This document shows, in pieces, positions 19,582 through 28,566 of a DNA stretch of 64,000 nucleotides. The DNA comes from Bacteroidota bacterium. GTDB lineage: Bacteria > Bacteroidota > Bacteroidia > Bacteroidales > JAADJA01. The translations under genes were made by a program, and so were the position numbers. The notes beneath the pieces were generated by a model, which searched no databases, was not told the DNA's origin, and saw nothing but the letters and a program-made list of their open reading frames with translations. The stretch is taken from positions 186,001 through 250,000 of the forward strand of contig JAHLKX010000002.1 of the NCBI GenBank assembly GCA_020444515.1. The letters are read 5' to 3'. Every line of letters begins with the position of its first letter. Positions within the stretch are counted from its first letter, which is position 1.

Positions 19582-20997
19582 TTATGATTTTCGCCGAAAA
19601 CGCATACCGGCAAGAAGCGTCAGGGCTGATATGATAAAAGCCGGAATAAATGATGATTTTGCCTGGAATTGTTCCGGAGAAATAGTCCCCCAGGTAAAAA
19701 AGAAAAGATTGATGATAAATCCTGAGAGGACACTGATAACAGCAATTTTCCTGTATTGGAATACATCTTTCCGAACCAGGGCAAGAAATGTGATGGGGAC
19801 AAATATGACGATGGTGGCAATGCCTACGACCATCAGGTCGATGATCTTGGGGAGTAAAAGAGCCATTCCCAGGGCAATGATCCCCAAAATGATGGCCGCC
19901 ATTCTGATTTCTTTATGAATGTGCTTTTTATCAGCCAGAGATTTTTGTTTGCGCCAGCCTGCAAAATCGCGTATGGCAGAGATCGCGATCAGGTTCAGGA
20001 AACTATCTCCCGACGACATCAGCGCTGACATTAATCCGACCACAGCGAATCCCAGTATAAACAGCGAACTATGGCGCTCCAGGAAAAGATAAGTCACGTA
20101 TTTGGGTTCGATTTCCGTGTCAAGAATAATTTTCATGGTCATCCCTACCAGTGGAAAAATGATATAAAATGGCAACATCCCCAGACCGGAAATTATACTG
20201 ACCCGTTTAGCCACTTTTTCATTCTTCGCGGCTAATATTCGCTGCCAGATATCCATGCGAATTATAACCGAAGGGGATAGAAATAGGGGCAGCGCGATGA
20301 TAAATGCCCAGCCGTAAAATGTACCATTCAAAAAATTGGCTGGAAGTTCTGATAGTCTTGTTAATCCATTTGTGTCAGCGTTGATACCTGGTATAAATAT
20401 CAAAAAGATCATGATCACAATGATGATGAACTGCAACAGGTCGGTGATGATCACACCGGATAGCCCAGCAAAAGCAGTATAGGCTATGACCACCAGACAG
20501 GAAATAATGGCGGCTGGAATGTAATCGATCACAAAGGCAAATTTCAAAAGCGAAGCCATGGCAACGAATTGTGCGGCAAGGAGGAAAAAGAAAATAAAAA
20601 CATTGACGCCGCTGACCACCGAAGAAAATAATTTGGAAAATCCCGGATCATCCGCTGAAGTGTATTTTGTATTGAGGAATTGGGGAAAAGAATAAATTTT
20701 TTGATTCCTTCCTATCCGGTTCATGCGGGGAGCATATCGGGATAAAATAAAAAAGCCGATCACATAGGCAATGCCAATTCCCACAGCGGCAAACCCTGAT
20801 TCATAACCCATGGCCATTAGTCCCATGGAAGTACCCCCTCCAACAAAAGTTGCCAACGTTGTTGCCACCAATGGAAAGGTGCGGGTTTTCCGGTTGTTGA
20901 CCAGGTAATTTTCAATGTCACCCGCCTTTACATGACGGGTGGTCAGGAAAATAATGACCATGAGATAAATGACAAGCCAGAAGATCAACCAGGACAT
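19582..20997 (-). CDS. Sodium:solute symporter (SSS) family transporter
   Basis: A 471-residue inner-membrane protein with about 13 hydrophobic segments. Typical SSS features are the N-terminal TFVGGGTSMGLMAMGYESG (around 52-70), SFPQFLNTKY, the internal AFAGLSGVIITDLLQFIIIV signature, and SALMSSGDSFLNLIA near 330-344. It would couple Na+ entry to import of a small solute; the substrate cannot be read from sequence. A -7-like TACTTTTG (21028-21021, minus strand) lies 24 bases upstream without a clear -33. The 282-base gap to susC contains the PUL promoter, so this gene is probably not part of the operon, although a sugar role is possible. Confidence 0.88.
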   Translation of the reverse strand: MSWLIFWLVIYLMVIIFLTTRHVKAGDIENYLVNNRKTRTFPLVATTLATFVGGGTSMGLMAMGYESGFAAVGIGIAYVIGFFILSRYAPRMNRIGRNQKIYSFPQFLNTKYTSADDPGFSKLFSSVVSGVNVFIFFFLLAAQFVAMASLLKFAFVIDYIPAAIISCLVVIAYTAFAGLSGVIITDLLQFIIIVIMIFLIFIPGINADTNGLTRLSELPANFLNGTFYGWAFIIALPLFLSPSVIIRMDIWQRILAAKNEKVAKRVSIISGLGMLPFYIIFPLVGMTMKIILDTEIEPKYVTYLFLERHSSLFILGFAVVGLMSALMSSGDSFLNLIAISAIRDFAGWRKQKSLADKKHIHKEIRMAAIILGIIALGMALLLPKIIDLMVVGIATIVIFVPITFLALVRKDVFQYRKIAVISVLSGFIINLFFFTWGTISPEQFQAKSSFIPAFIISALTLLAGMRFRRKS

Positions 20998-21052
20998 GGA
21001 ATGATTATTTGATAATTTTACAAAAGTAGGGAAACTCTGGTATTGTCGGGAA

Positions 21053-21547
21053 TCAGTCGTATAACTTCAAATACTCAAACGAGTTGCCTACCCAATTCAT
21101 AAACTTTTCAAAATCAGAAAAGTTAACAACCAGTGAAGCGGTATTGATGCATGGATGAAAACTGATCTTTTCAGAATTTTTCAGATTTTCATCAAAAAAT
21201 ACATGGACATGGTTTTCATGATCATTGATCAAAGCAAAAGGTGACACCGATCCGGGTGTGATGCCCAGGAATTTCATCATTCTTTTGGGCGAGGCAAATG
21301 TAAGCTTGCCCTGTTTCAATCTTTTTTCCAGGTCATGGATGTCCAAAGCCTGCGTATGTTCCAACACTACCAAATAATGCCGATTACCCTTATGATTTCT
21401 GAAAAAGATGTTTTTGCAATGGGTGGCTACCAGGTCTTTCCAGTACTTTTTTGCCTCTTCGATGGTGGGTGCCGGAGGGTGTTCATAATATTCGAAATTG
21501 ATGTTTAAATCTTTTAATGCCTTGTATAATTCAGCTTGGCCGTTCAT
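21053..21547 (-). CDS. YbaK/ProXp (PrdX)-type aminoacyl-tRNA deacylase
   Basis: A 164-residue cytoplasmic protein of the YbaK/aminoacyl-tRNA editing domain superfamily. Segments FEYYEHPPAPTIEEA, KNIFFRNHKGNRHYLVVLE, and GSVSPFALIND with HVFFDE resemble free-standing PrdX/ProXp proteins that hydrolyse mischarged Ala- or Cys-tRNA(Pro). A longer reading from 21568 (MTENLFF) is less likely because that start falls inside a -7-like box, TATATTTG (21573-21566, minus strand), which would place transcription start near 21559. It is flanked by the amt terminator upstream and the SSS transporter downstream, with no functional link apparent. Confidence 0.85.
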   Translation of the reverse strand: MNGQAELYKALKDLNINFEYYEHPPAPTIEEAKKYWKDLVATHCKNIFFRNHKGNRHYLVVLEHTQALDIHDLEKRLKQGKLTFASPKRMMKFLGITPGSVSPFALINDHENHVHVFFDENLKNSEKISFHPCINTASLVVNFSDFEKFMNWVGNSFEYLKLYD

Positions 21548-21573
21548 GAAAAAGAGATTTTCTGTCAAATATA

Positions 21574-21601
21574 AAAAAGTCCTGCATATGCAGGACTTTT
21601 T
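21574..21601 (-). terminator. Rho-independent terminator after amt
   Basis: A perfect 28-base palindrome with AGTCCTGCAT arms flanked by A5 and T5 tracts, 25 bases after the amt stop. Its symmetry would let it work in both directions, but only minus-strand genes flank it. Confidence 0.85.
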
Positions 21602-21626
21602 ATGATCTCAATTCTCAAGTTAGAAA

Positions 21627-22838
21627 TTAGAGGGCCCCCTCATCATAAGCTTTTTCTCCATGAAGGGAGTCATCCAATCCAAGATCTTCATCAGCTTCTG
21701 ATACTTTGACCGGCGTTATTGCATTGATGATTATCAACATTAGGTAGGTAAATAAAAATGCATAAGCTGCACCCAATAAAACAGCCACCACTTCTTTAAT
21801 AAAGAAACCAACATCTCCCTCTATCAATCCGGATTGTCCACCAATTGATTCCATGGCAAATACACCGAGTAATATGGTACCCAGTGTTCCACCAATACCA
21901 TGAACACCCCATACATCGAGAGCATCATCCCATCCCAGCTTGTTTTTTAACTGAACGGCGATGTAACAGATAGCCCCTGAGGCGATCCCTATAATAATGG
22001 CGGCCCACAAAGGAACAAATCCAGCGGCTGGTGTAATGGTTGCCAATCCAGCTACAGCTCCGGTCAACAAGCCAACAAATTTTGGCTTCCGTGATCTTGA
22101 CCATTCAATCACAAGCCATGTAATAGCTGCAAAAGAAGCTGCAACATCGGTGTTTAGGAAAGCGAGGGTGGTGATGGCATCCACATCCAGTTCGCTGCCG
22201 GCATTGAATCCATACCAGCCGAACCACAATAAACCTGTTCCAATGGCAACAAGTGGAATGCTATTGGGAGGTGAAGCAGTATCTCTTCTTTTACCAACAT
22301 AAAACACAGAGGCCAGGGCTGCAAAACCTGCAGTGGCATGCACCACAATACCTCCGGCAAAGTCTTTAACGCCCCATTCGGCAAGAAATCCTCCGCCCCA
22401 AACCATATGAACAAAAGGATAATAAACAAACAATTGCCACAGTACAAGGAAAATGAGGTATGCTTTAAAGGTTACACGGTTGACGAATGCCCCGGTAATC
22501 AAAGCAGGTGTTATAATAGCAAACATCATCTGGTAAGCTACAAAAATGTACATGGGATATTTCCCATTGTCAAAAGCTGCATCAAATGGAATTCCATTCA
22601 AAAAGGCTAGGTTTAAATTACCAATAATACCGCCCTCACCCCCGCTAAAACAGAGTGAAAAGCCAACGGCTACCCACATGATGGTTGTTATTCCTAATGA
22701 AACAAAAGTTTGGATCATGATACCCAAAATGTTTCTTTTTCCTGCCAAACCGCCATAAAAAAAGGCAAGGCCCGGGGTCATTAGCATGACCAGGCTGGTG
22801 GCAAGAATCATAAATCCGGTTGCTCCGCTGTCGAACAT
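21627..22838 (-). CDS. amt: Ammonium transporter
   Basis: A 403-residue Amt/MEP/Rh-family channel with 11 predicted membrane segments. It begins directly with the transport domain (MFDSGATGFMILATSLVMLMTPG) and lacks a cleaved signal peptide. The pore twin histidines are seen as H167 (GGIVVHATAGFAALAS) and H313 (WGVHGIGGTLG). A GGAG Shine-Dalgarno-like motif lies about 9 bases upstream. It follows the TorF-like porin gene by 36 bases in the same direction, suggesting co-transcription and assimilation of external ammonium across both membranes. No glnK/PII gene, the usual partner, is nearby. A strong terminator follows. Confidence 0.95.
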   Translation of the reverse strand: MFDSGATGFMILATSLVMLMTPGLAFFYGGLAGKRNILGIMIQTFVSLGITTIMWVAVGFSLCFSGGEGGIIGNLNLAFLNGIPFDAAFDNGKYPMYIFVAYQMMFAIITPALITGAFVNRVTFKAYLIFLVLWQLFVYYPFVHMVWGGGFLAEWGVKDFAGGIVVHATAGFAALASVFYVGKRRDTASPPNSIPLVAIGTGLLWFGWYGFNAGSELDVDAITTLAFLNTDVAASFAAITWLVIEWSRSRKPKFVGLLTGAVAGLATITPAAGFVPLWAAIIIGIASGAICYIAVQLKNKLGWDDALDVWGVHGIGGTLGTILLGVFAMESIGGQSGLIEGDVGFFIKEVVAVLLGAAYAFLFTYLMLIIINAITPVKVSEADEDLGLDDSLHGEKAYDEGAL

Positions 22839-22874
22839 AATTTATTTCTCCTATTTTTTAATTAAGTGATTTTA

Positions 22875-23627
22875 TTACAATGAAATGCCCAAGACAAAAA
22901 ATATGTTTTGTTGTTGGGGATTGGTTATGACAGAAACATTTACCGGAAGTGCAAATTTTTCAGAAATTTGAACTTCCTTTTCAGCCTTAACACCCACATT
23001 GATGATCCCTTCATGGGGTCCATAATAGCCCGATTCGCCCTTCTCTGAATCCGGCTTGGTCGGGGTTCCTCCGATAAAAATATCCAAAGCGGTTTCATGA
23101 ATTGATGTGGAATAACCAAGTTCAAAATACGAGGAATACTGGAGTGCATTATCTGCTGTACGTGCATCTGCTCCTGCAAAATTGGTGGCAACCATCAAAC
23201 TGATGGGAATACTTTCTGTTCCGTTGAAACTGATCGCCCCTTCGAAAACATGACCCGTGTTGTCGTAATTGTAATGAAAATAGTTATTGCTGGATGCCGT
23301 TCCGTCAGGGAAAAAGTAATCGGTAACCATGATGGTGAAAACATCTTTGAACGTATAAGAAGCATAGAGATCAGCCTCCTGAAAATTGGCATCATTGGTG
23401 GCGTATGAACCCCAGGCTCCAAATGCAAATCCACCGTAACTCAGCTCCAGGGCCGGTTGAATGGCAGGTGAATTCCCAAAATCAGCCCCGCGCCAAATAT
23501 AGCGGCTCACCAGGTCGGCACCCGGATTGAGTGTGAGTTTATTTTGACCCATCAGCGATTGTGCCGATAAAAACAAGGCCAGACTCACTGTTAAAACAAA
23601 GGGTAAATAAGTAAATTGTCTCATCAT
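22875..23627 (-). CDS. TorF/Gcw_chp-type putative outer-membrane porin
   Basis: A 250-residue protein with a signal peptide ending LMGQ and alternating hydrophobic/polar beta strands to the end. The segment ADLVSRYIWRGADFGNSPAIQP (starting near 38) is typical of the TorF/Gcw_chp family, small predicted outer-membrane beta-barrels. MetMet at the start leaves the exact initiation codon (23627 or 23624) open. It lies 36 bases upstream of amt, so a role in letting ammonium or another nitrogen compound through the outer membrane is a reasonable inference, not an observation. Confidence 0.8.
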   Translation of the reverse strand: MMRQFTYLPFVLTVSLALFLSAQSLMGQNKLTLNPGADLVSRYIWRGADFGNSPAIQPALELSYGGFAFGAWGSYATNDANFQEADLYASYTFKDVFTIMVTDYFFPDGTASSNNYFHYNYDNTGHVFEGAISFNGTESIPISLMVATNFAGADARTADNALQYSSYFELGYSTSIHETALDIFIGGTPTKPDSEKGESGYYGPHEGIINVGVKAEKEVQISEKFALPVNVSVITNPQQQNIFFVLGISL

Positions 23628-23755
23628 TTATCGATTTATAAATTAATGAGACAAAGTTTCAAAATCCGACACTGATTATCAATGGGTTGATTTCTGAAAT
23701 TCATTCAGGGAATTTCGGATAAAGAAGTACGTGTTTTACTTAATTGTCGGATGGA

Positions 23756-24406
23756 TTAAATTTCGATGATGTGGTTTTTTATTGCAAATTTGATCAATTC
23801 AACGGTCGATTTCAACCCAAGTTTTTGCATAATATGATTTTTGTGGGATTCTACGGTTCGACTGGATATGAATAGTAGATCTGCCATTTCATTATTGGAT
23901 TTTCCTTCAGCAAAAAGCCGTAAAATTTCGAGTTCTCTTTTTGAAAGGCAGTTTTCATTGTGATCATCCTCCTCGTTTTTTGCCTTTTTTATATAACTCT
24001 TTAATATAATATTGGAAACGGGTTCACTGAAATACTCTTCGCCTGCTGCAACTTTTTTTATGGCTTCGATCAGTTCCTGTTTGGTTGAATTTTTTGGAAG
24101 ATAAGCCATGGCTCCCGCTTTCACGGAATTGAAAATGAAATCTTCATTTAAGTGCATGGAGAGAATAATCACTTTAATGGCAGGATATTCGGTGGATAAT
24201 TTTTTAGTGATCTCAATTCCTGAAATATCTGGTAAACTGATATCCAATACAGCAATATCTGGTTGACGCACTTTCAACAAACTGAAAAACTCTTTTGCGG
24301 AAGATGCTTCTCCCCATACCTCTATTCCATCAGTTTGTATCAGGGCTTTGATCCCATCCCGCACAATGGCGTGATCATCAACAAGTAAAACGCTAATCGA
24401 TTTCAT
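23756..24406 (-). CDS. NarL/FixJ-family response regulator
   Basis: A 216-residue DNA-binding response regulator. The receiver domain (about 1-120) shows LLVDDHAIVRDG with the acidic pair and the phospho-acceptor Asp55 in DIAVLDISLPD, followed by a LuxR-type helix-turn-helix (about 150-215, LSKRELEILRLFAEGKSNNEMA and SSRTVESHKNHIMQKLG). A reading from 24418 adds four residues (MQII). It overlaps the sensor-kinase gene by 14 bases (start 24406, kinase stop 24393), implying translational coupling. The next gene downstream, 128 bases away, is the TorF-like porin followed by amt, a possible target by proximity. Confidence 0.93.
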   Translation of the reverse strand: MKSISVLLVDDHAIVRDGIKALIQTDGIEVWGEASSAKEFFSLLKVRQPDIAVLDISLPDISGIEITKKLSTEYPAIKVIILSMHLNEDFIFNSVKAGAMAYLPKNSTKQELIEAIKKVAAGEEYFSEPVSNIILKSYIKKAKNEEDDHNENCLSKRELEILRLFAEGKSNNEMADLLFISSRTVESHKNHIMQKLGLKSTVELIKFAIKNHIIEI

Positions 24407-26174
24407 GATTATCTGCATTTAGTGGCACTTCTACAATGATTTTGGTTCCTTTTCCAGGATCGGAATTGATGGTAATATCCCCTTTTAGCAAACGAACACG
24501 TTCCCGCATATTGGGTATCCCATTCCCAGAAAGATTGCTATTTTCAACCCGCAACAGACCTTTTCCATTGTCTTCAATTGAAATCCTCAATAGTTTGGGT
24601 TTCCTTTCCAACTTAACCTCAGCAATTGATGCATCTGCATGTTTTACAATGTTATGCAGGGCTTCCTGGATAATCCTGAATAAGTAAATGGTCATTCGGT
24701 TGTCAAAATCGTTAAACTTCCCGGAATAGTTAAAATGAATAGCTGTTTTCGTATTCTCTGTAATATCATCACCAATATTTTTCAGGGCTGTGATCAGCCC
24801 GAATTCGATTAAAACAGCAGGCATCAGGTCATTCGAAATCCTTCTGATCTCACTGATGGTATCATCACAGGAGGTTTTTGCTTCCTTCAGTGTCTTATTT
24901 GTAACACCTATGTCCCTGCCATCAATTCCTTCCAGTTTAAGTTTCAATGCAATCAGCGATTGGCCCAAACCGTCGTGCAATTCTCTTGACAGACGTTGTC
25001 GCTCATGCTCCTCTCCATCAATCATGGCTGTAATGCGTTTGTTTCTTTCCGCTTTTAATTCTGAATCTTTTTCCCTGAGGCTTGCAGCCATTCCGTTAAA
25101 AGAATGGGTCAATTGCCCGATTTCATCATTTTTGATCCGGGGTAAATCCACATCCAGATTCCCTCCCCGGATATTGGCTGTTGCATCTGTCAACTTGATC
25201 AGAGGCAAAGTAATCCTTTTCGAAAAAATAAAAGAAATAATTAAAACCACAATAGCGACAAAAATGGTAAGGATCAGGATATTGTTTCGAATAAAATAGA
25301 TTGACCTGGTCGCTTCGGTATAGTCAATTTCAGTTAGAATGACCCAATCCAGGTTCGGCACGTCCAGTTTGGAATAAGAACTAAGTACCTTAATGTTGCG
25401 GTAATCTTCGATAACAGATGTCCCCGTTTTATCCTCGTAAGCATACATTACGGCATCCGTATTTACCCTGGTGCGCATCATAGATTCATTCCTGAACCGG
25501 GACGTACTGCGCATGAGTCCATCGGGTCCGACCAGATATGATTCTCCTGATAAGCCCATGCCATCTGCCGGATTTTGTTCCAGCATGATGCCATTGATGG
25601 CGCTCAGTGAAATTTCGAGTACTACGTTCAAACTTTCATCATAACCTTTTCCCGGTAATGATCCTGAAATAAACATGCGCGGGCTATTATCCGAAGGATC
25701 TATGATATAATCATGTATTTGATACGTGCCGGATGATGGAATTCGTTGTATTATTTTTCGGACCGGATCATTAGATTGAAACTGTTTCATTTCGAAATGA
25801 ACACTATCCTGATCAATAAATTTGCATACAATTGTTTTTCCGCTTTTTGGCTGAATGTAAATTCCTTTGTAATATCCGCCTGTTCGAAGGTATTCCCAAA
25901 GATATTGATATTGATAAATGTTCGTTGGATCTTTTGCAATTTCCCTGATATGCTCGGATTGTACGATAAACGTTAACTCGCTGAGTCTGTCCTGAAAAAA
26001 TTGTTCAATCTGATTTTTCTTAACTACCCTGACTGAAGTAAGCTGATCAAATGTTCTTCCTAGCAAAGCTTTTTTAGAGGTAAAAAAAGAATAGGTACTA
26101 ACCAGGGCAATGGCTGTAATTCCTGTAATCACAAAATACAATACGATTTTATCTGAAAGCGACCTGATTCTCAT
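24393..26174 (-). CDS. Membrane sensor histidine kinase (dCache-HAMP-HisKA_3)
   Basis: In the longest frame (602 residues from 26201), TM1 is at about 19-40 and a large extracytoplasmic Cache-like sensor at about 45-300. TM2 is at about 307-326 and the HAMP linker at about 328-382. The HisKA_3 dimerisation domain has RQRLSRELHDGLGQSL with the phosphorylated H409, and the ATPase domain has N (about 517), DNGKG (544-548) and GNGIPNMRERV. The start at 26174 (MRIRSLSDK) is preferred because TACATTTG, a -7-like box, lies between it and the longer start. A Cache domain usually senses a small periplasmic molecule. It pairs with the overlapping NarL-type regulator. Confidence 0.92.
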   Translation of the reverse strand: MRIRSLSDKIVLYFVITGITAIALVSTYSFFTSKKALLGRTFDQLTSVRVVKKNQIEQFFQDRLSELTFIVQSEHIREIAKDPTNIYQYQYLWEYLRTGGYYKGIYIQPKSGKTIVCKFIDQDSVHFEMKQFQSNDPVRKIIQRIPSSGTYQIHDYIIDPSDNSPRMFISGSLPGKGYDESLNVVLEISLSAINGIMLEQNPADGMGLSGESYLVGPDGLMRSTSRFRNESMMRTRVNTDAVMYAYEDKTGTSVIEDYRNIKVLSSYSKLDVPNLDWVILTEIDYTEATRSIYFIRNNILILTIFVAIVVLIISFIFSKRITLPLIKLTDATANIRGGNLDVDLPRIKNDEIGQLTHSFNGMAASLREKDSELKAERNKRITAMIDGEEHERQRLSRELHDGLGQSLIALKLKLEGIDGRDIGVTNKTLKEAKTSCDDTISEIRRISNDLMPAVLIEFGLITALKNIGDDITENTKTAIHFNYSGKFNDFDNRMTIYLFRIIQEALHNIVKHADASIAEVKLERKPKLLRISIEDNGKGLLRVENSNLSGNGIPNMRERVRLLKGDITINSDPGKGTKIIVEVPLNADNHEID

Positions 26175-26189
26175 TGTCTTGAAAAAGGT

Positions 26190-26222
26190 CAAATGTAACA
26201 AGTTTTAGATTGAGGTTTCCAA
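26190..26222 (-). promoter_or_regulatory. Predicted promoter of the two-component operon
   Basis: TACATTTG (26197-26190, minus strand) matches the -7 consensus; TTG at 26222-26220 is 22 bases upstream, slightly beyond the usual 19-21. The box lies 15 bases before the preferred kinase start at 26174. Confidence 0.4.
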
Positions 26223-26286
26223 CCATTATTGCAAAATCGTTAATTTATAATCAGTCCAATCACCTTCAAGTTTGTCAAATTAATTA

Positions 26287-27381
26287 CTACTTATATCCCA
26301 GCGTAGCATACCCCACCCAATGCTTCATTTTTGCCGGCGCTGTCACGCCCATTCCAAGGTCTTTTACTTCCAAAGCAGGATGGTCAATGCTATTGGCATA
26401 ACCGATTTTTGTTCCGATCAAGGGTTCATTTCCTGCAAGCTCATTCAACTCGTAAGTTGTTAATAATCCCAACGGAACAGAATAGCGACCGCACCAGGTC
26501 CATTTGTATTTTTTGAAGTCGTTTTTATCAACTGTAAAATCACAAAAAGTTTTCACTTTGCCAGGATTCAATTTCCCCGAAAGGGTATCCATGATCTCAT
26601 GTTCATGGGCAATGGCTTGTGTATACCCGGCACTATCGGTTCCGAAAAAGGCAAAATCGCTATTACCCCAGTCCTCATCACCATAATGGACAGCATCGGT
26701 GGAGATCACGAAAGCAAAATCTTCACCCCATTTCATCCCCTTATCCAGGGTGGCTTTTTTGATGGCTTGGGCCAATGGATCTGCAATTTCTTCCATCTTT
26801 TCAAATGACATATAAGGAACCAGGATCGATACAATTTCTACATTCCGGTTATAGTATTGCAGAAAAGGAATGATAGCTTCCACTGAATGCTCCATGCGTT
26901 GCATCGAATCGTTCACCTGAAATAATTGATGTGGCAGGTTTTCAATAATATCTTCGCGGATATTGGAAACCCTGATTGTTCCATATGGACCTTTCCAATG
27001 ATTGTAACTATCGAAAACGATTTGATCCTGGAGATTGAGTAACCTGGCTTTATGCGCTACACCAAACAGAATGATAGTTTTTGCCCTGATATTGGAAAGA
27101 GCAGCCGGGTAAAGACCATCCACATATGCATAATCATCGTGTGGCGAGATCACTACCTTTGGAGTTCCTTTATAGTGCTGAACTGCCAGTTCTGGGCGCT
27201 GGTCCTCCAACCGGTTGATTCTGTCCATTATGCTGTCCATTTGCCAGTCATACTGTGCAAATCCAATTGTGTCTGCCAACGGACGGGTGTTTGCATCAAT
27301 TTGTTTCACCGGTTGTTGACATGCATTTAAAATCAGCATACCTAAAAAAAGAAACCAAAGTCTATAGATCTTGTATTTCAT
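26287..27381 (-). CDS. MEMO-family lipoprotein (AmmeMemoRadiSam system protein B-like)
   Basis: The start at 27381 (MKYKIYRLWFLFLG) gives a 364-residue protein with lipobox LILNAC (Cys21), so it should be anchored outside the cytoplasm. The rest is a MEMO domain. In longest-frame numbering the conserved motifs are SPHDDYAYVDG (H96), GVAHKA (H125), MEHSVE (H180), STDAVHYG (H248) and TWCGRYSV (C312). These correspond to the His/Cys metal-site pattern of MEMO1, an iron/copper-binding protein related to extradiol dioxygenases. Bacterial MEMO proteins are normally cytoplasmic and neighbour AMMECR1 and a radical-SAM gene; neither is seen here. It overlaps the end of the SDR gene by 20 bases. Substrate unknown. 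Confidence 0.85.
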   Translation of the reverse strand: MKYKIYRLWFLFLGMLILNACQQPVKQIDANTRPLADTIGFAQYDWQMDSIMDRINRLEDQRPELAVQHYKGTPKVVISPHDDYAYVDGLYPAALSNIRAKTIILFGVAHKARLLNLQDQIVFDSYNHWKGPYGTIRVSNIREDIIENLPHQLFQVNDSMQRMEHSVEAIIPFLQYYNRNVEIVSILVPYMSFEKMEEIADPLAQAIKKATLDKGMKWGEDFAFVISTDAVHYGDEDWGNSDFAFFGTDSAGYTQAIAHEHEIMDTLSGKLNPGKVKTFCDFTVDKNDFKKYKWTWCGRYSVPLGLLTTYELNELAGNEPLIGTKIGYANSIDHPALEVKDLGMGVTAPAKMKHWVGYATLGYK

Positions 27382-28015
27382 CCGATTCAAATATTTGAAA
27401 TGTATTTTCATTGTTAAGGGCAACATCCAACATTCCCTTTGCTACTTTATTTGCACTGATCCCTTTGTATTTTTTTAATTTGCCTATAAACAGCGGATTG
27501 ATTACTTTATAAACCATGATGGCCGTTTTTTCACCTGGACGGTTTTCTTTTCGGTCGCCCATTAAAAGAGAGGGCCTGAAAATGAATATGTGAGGCAGAC
27601 CAATCTTCTGCAATGCATTCTCCATTTCACCTTTTACACGATTATAAAAGATATTGGATTTAGCATTGGCACCCAAAGCGCTGATGACCATAAACTTAGA
27701 GGCCTTTAATTCGTTTGTTTTTGCTGCCAGGTCAACAACATGGTCATGATCGACTTTGCGAAAATTCTCTTTTGTCCCGGCTTTTTTGATGGTGGTGCCA
27801 AGGCAACAAAATACATGATCGATGGATTGATCCGGTACAAATGATGACAGGTTATCATAATCGATAACATGTTCAATGATCTTGGGAGATTCATAACCGA
27901 TTTTCCTTCGGTTCAGCACAAGAATTTTTCCGTAGGAATCTGAGCTGATCAGCATATTCAGCAATTCAGATCCGACGAGACCGGTTGCACCAGCGATCAA
28001 AGACGTAAACGACAT
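27362..28015 (-). CDS. NAD(P)-binding atypical SDR (TIP30/HTATIP2-like)
   Basis: A 217-residue Rossmann protein with N-terminal AGATGLVGSELL (GxxGxxG), a VLNRR strand end, FCCLGTTIKKAGT, and the Y/K pair in NIFYNRVKGEMENAL (near residue 124). It matches atypical short-chain dehydrogenases of the NmrA/TIP30 group (often annotated as oxidoreductase or NAD-dependent epimerase-like). The substrate is unknown. It is the upstream partner of the MEMO-family gene, overlapping by 20 bases, so the two are probably made together. Confidence 0.82.
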   Translation of the reverse strand: MSFTSLIAGATGLVGSELLNMLISSDSYGKILVLNRRKIGYESPKIIEHVIDYDNLSSFVPDQSIDHVFCCLGTTIKKAGTKENFRKVDHDHVVDLAAKTNELKASKFMVISALGANAKSNIFYNRVKGEMENALQKIGLPHIFIFRPSLLMGDRKENRPGEKTAIMVYKVINPLFIGKLKKYKGISANKVAKGMLDVALNNENTFQIFESDEIQDL

Positions 28016-28133
28016 ATCTTATCCAATTTTAAACTTATATTGATCCATGAGAACATGATTGATCTGTAAAATCATCATCCTATCATTTCGTAAAATTAAT
28101 CATAAATTTATACCTTGATTTATCTCGGGGATT

Positions 28134-28517
28134 ATGAACAGGCAACGATTGCTTATTATATTGTCTCTTATCGTCATCACGCCGATTGGTTTCATGACTA
28201 AATTTTATGAAGGACCTGCACAATCCTGGGTGAATGATTCGATGGGCGGTCTTTTTTATGAGATTTTTTGGTGCCTGGTGATTGCATTTATTTTCAGTAA
28301 TGTTAGACCCATAAAAATTGCCATTTGGGTTTTCTCTGTTACTTGTGCCCTCGAATTTCTTCAATTATGGCACCCATATTTTTTGCAAGTACTTCGTGAA
28401 AATTTCTTCGTCCGCACCATCCTGGGGAATTCCTTCAACTGGTTCGACTTTCCTTATTATTTCATTGGAAGTGTCCTGGGCTTCCTGATCCTTCATTTAT
28501 TCAATAAAATCGATTAG
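28134..28517 (+). CDS. DUF2809-family small membrane protein
   Basis: A 127-residue protein with four predicted membrane segments and the family-like motifs GLFYEIFWCLV, CALEFLQLWHP and TILGNSFNWFDFPYYFIG. DUF2809 proteins have no established function. It stands alone, divergent from the SDR-MEMO pair and 182 bases before hsp20. The start ATG lies about 118 bases from the divergent SDR start. Confidence 0.82.
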   Translation: MNRQRLLIILSLIVITPIGFMTKFYEGPAQSWVNDSMGGLFYEIFWCLVIAFIFSNVRPIKIAIWVFSVTCALEFLQLWHPYFLQVLRENFFVRTILGNSFNWFDFPYYFIGSVLGFLILHLFNKID

Positions 28518-28566
28518 CCAGCATCATCTTGATTCGACAAATTGTCATTAGCCTGATTTTCAAGTG

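Noticed and set aside
19562-19918. Plus-strand open frame of 118 codons at the end of the SSS transporter gene.
   Set aside because: It is antisense to a well-supported transporter, low in family-like content, and has no promoter or ribosome-binding support.
19582-20997. SSS transporter as the first gene of the PUL operon.
   Set aside because: A 282-base gap with a good promoter for susC separates them, and the PUL already has a GPH symporter.
22839-23755. Sigma-54 (-24/-12) promoter for the porin-amt operon.
   Set aside because: No TGGCAC-N5-TTGCA-like sequence was seen on the minus strand upstream of the porin gene.
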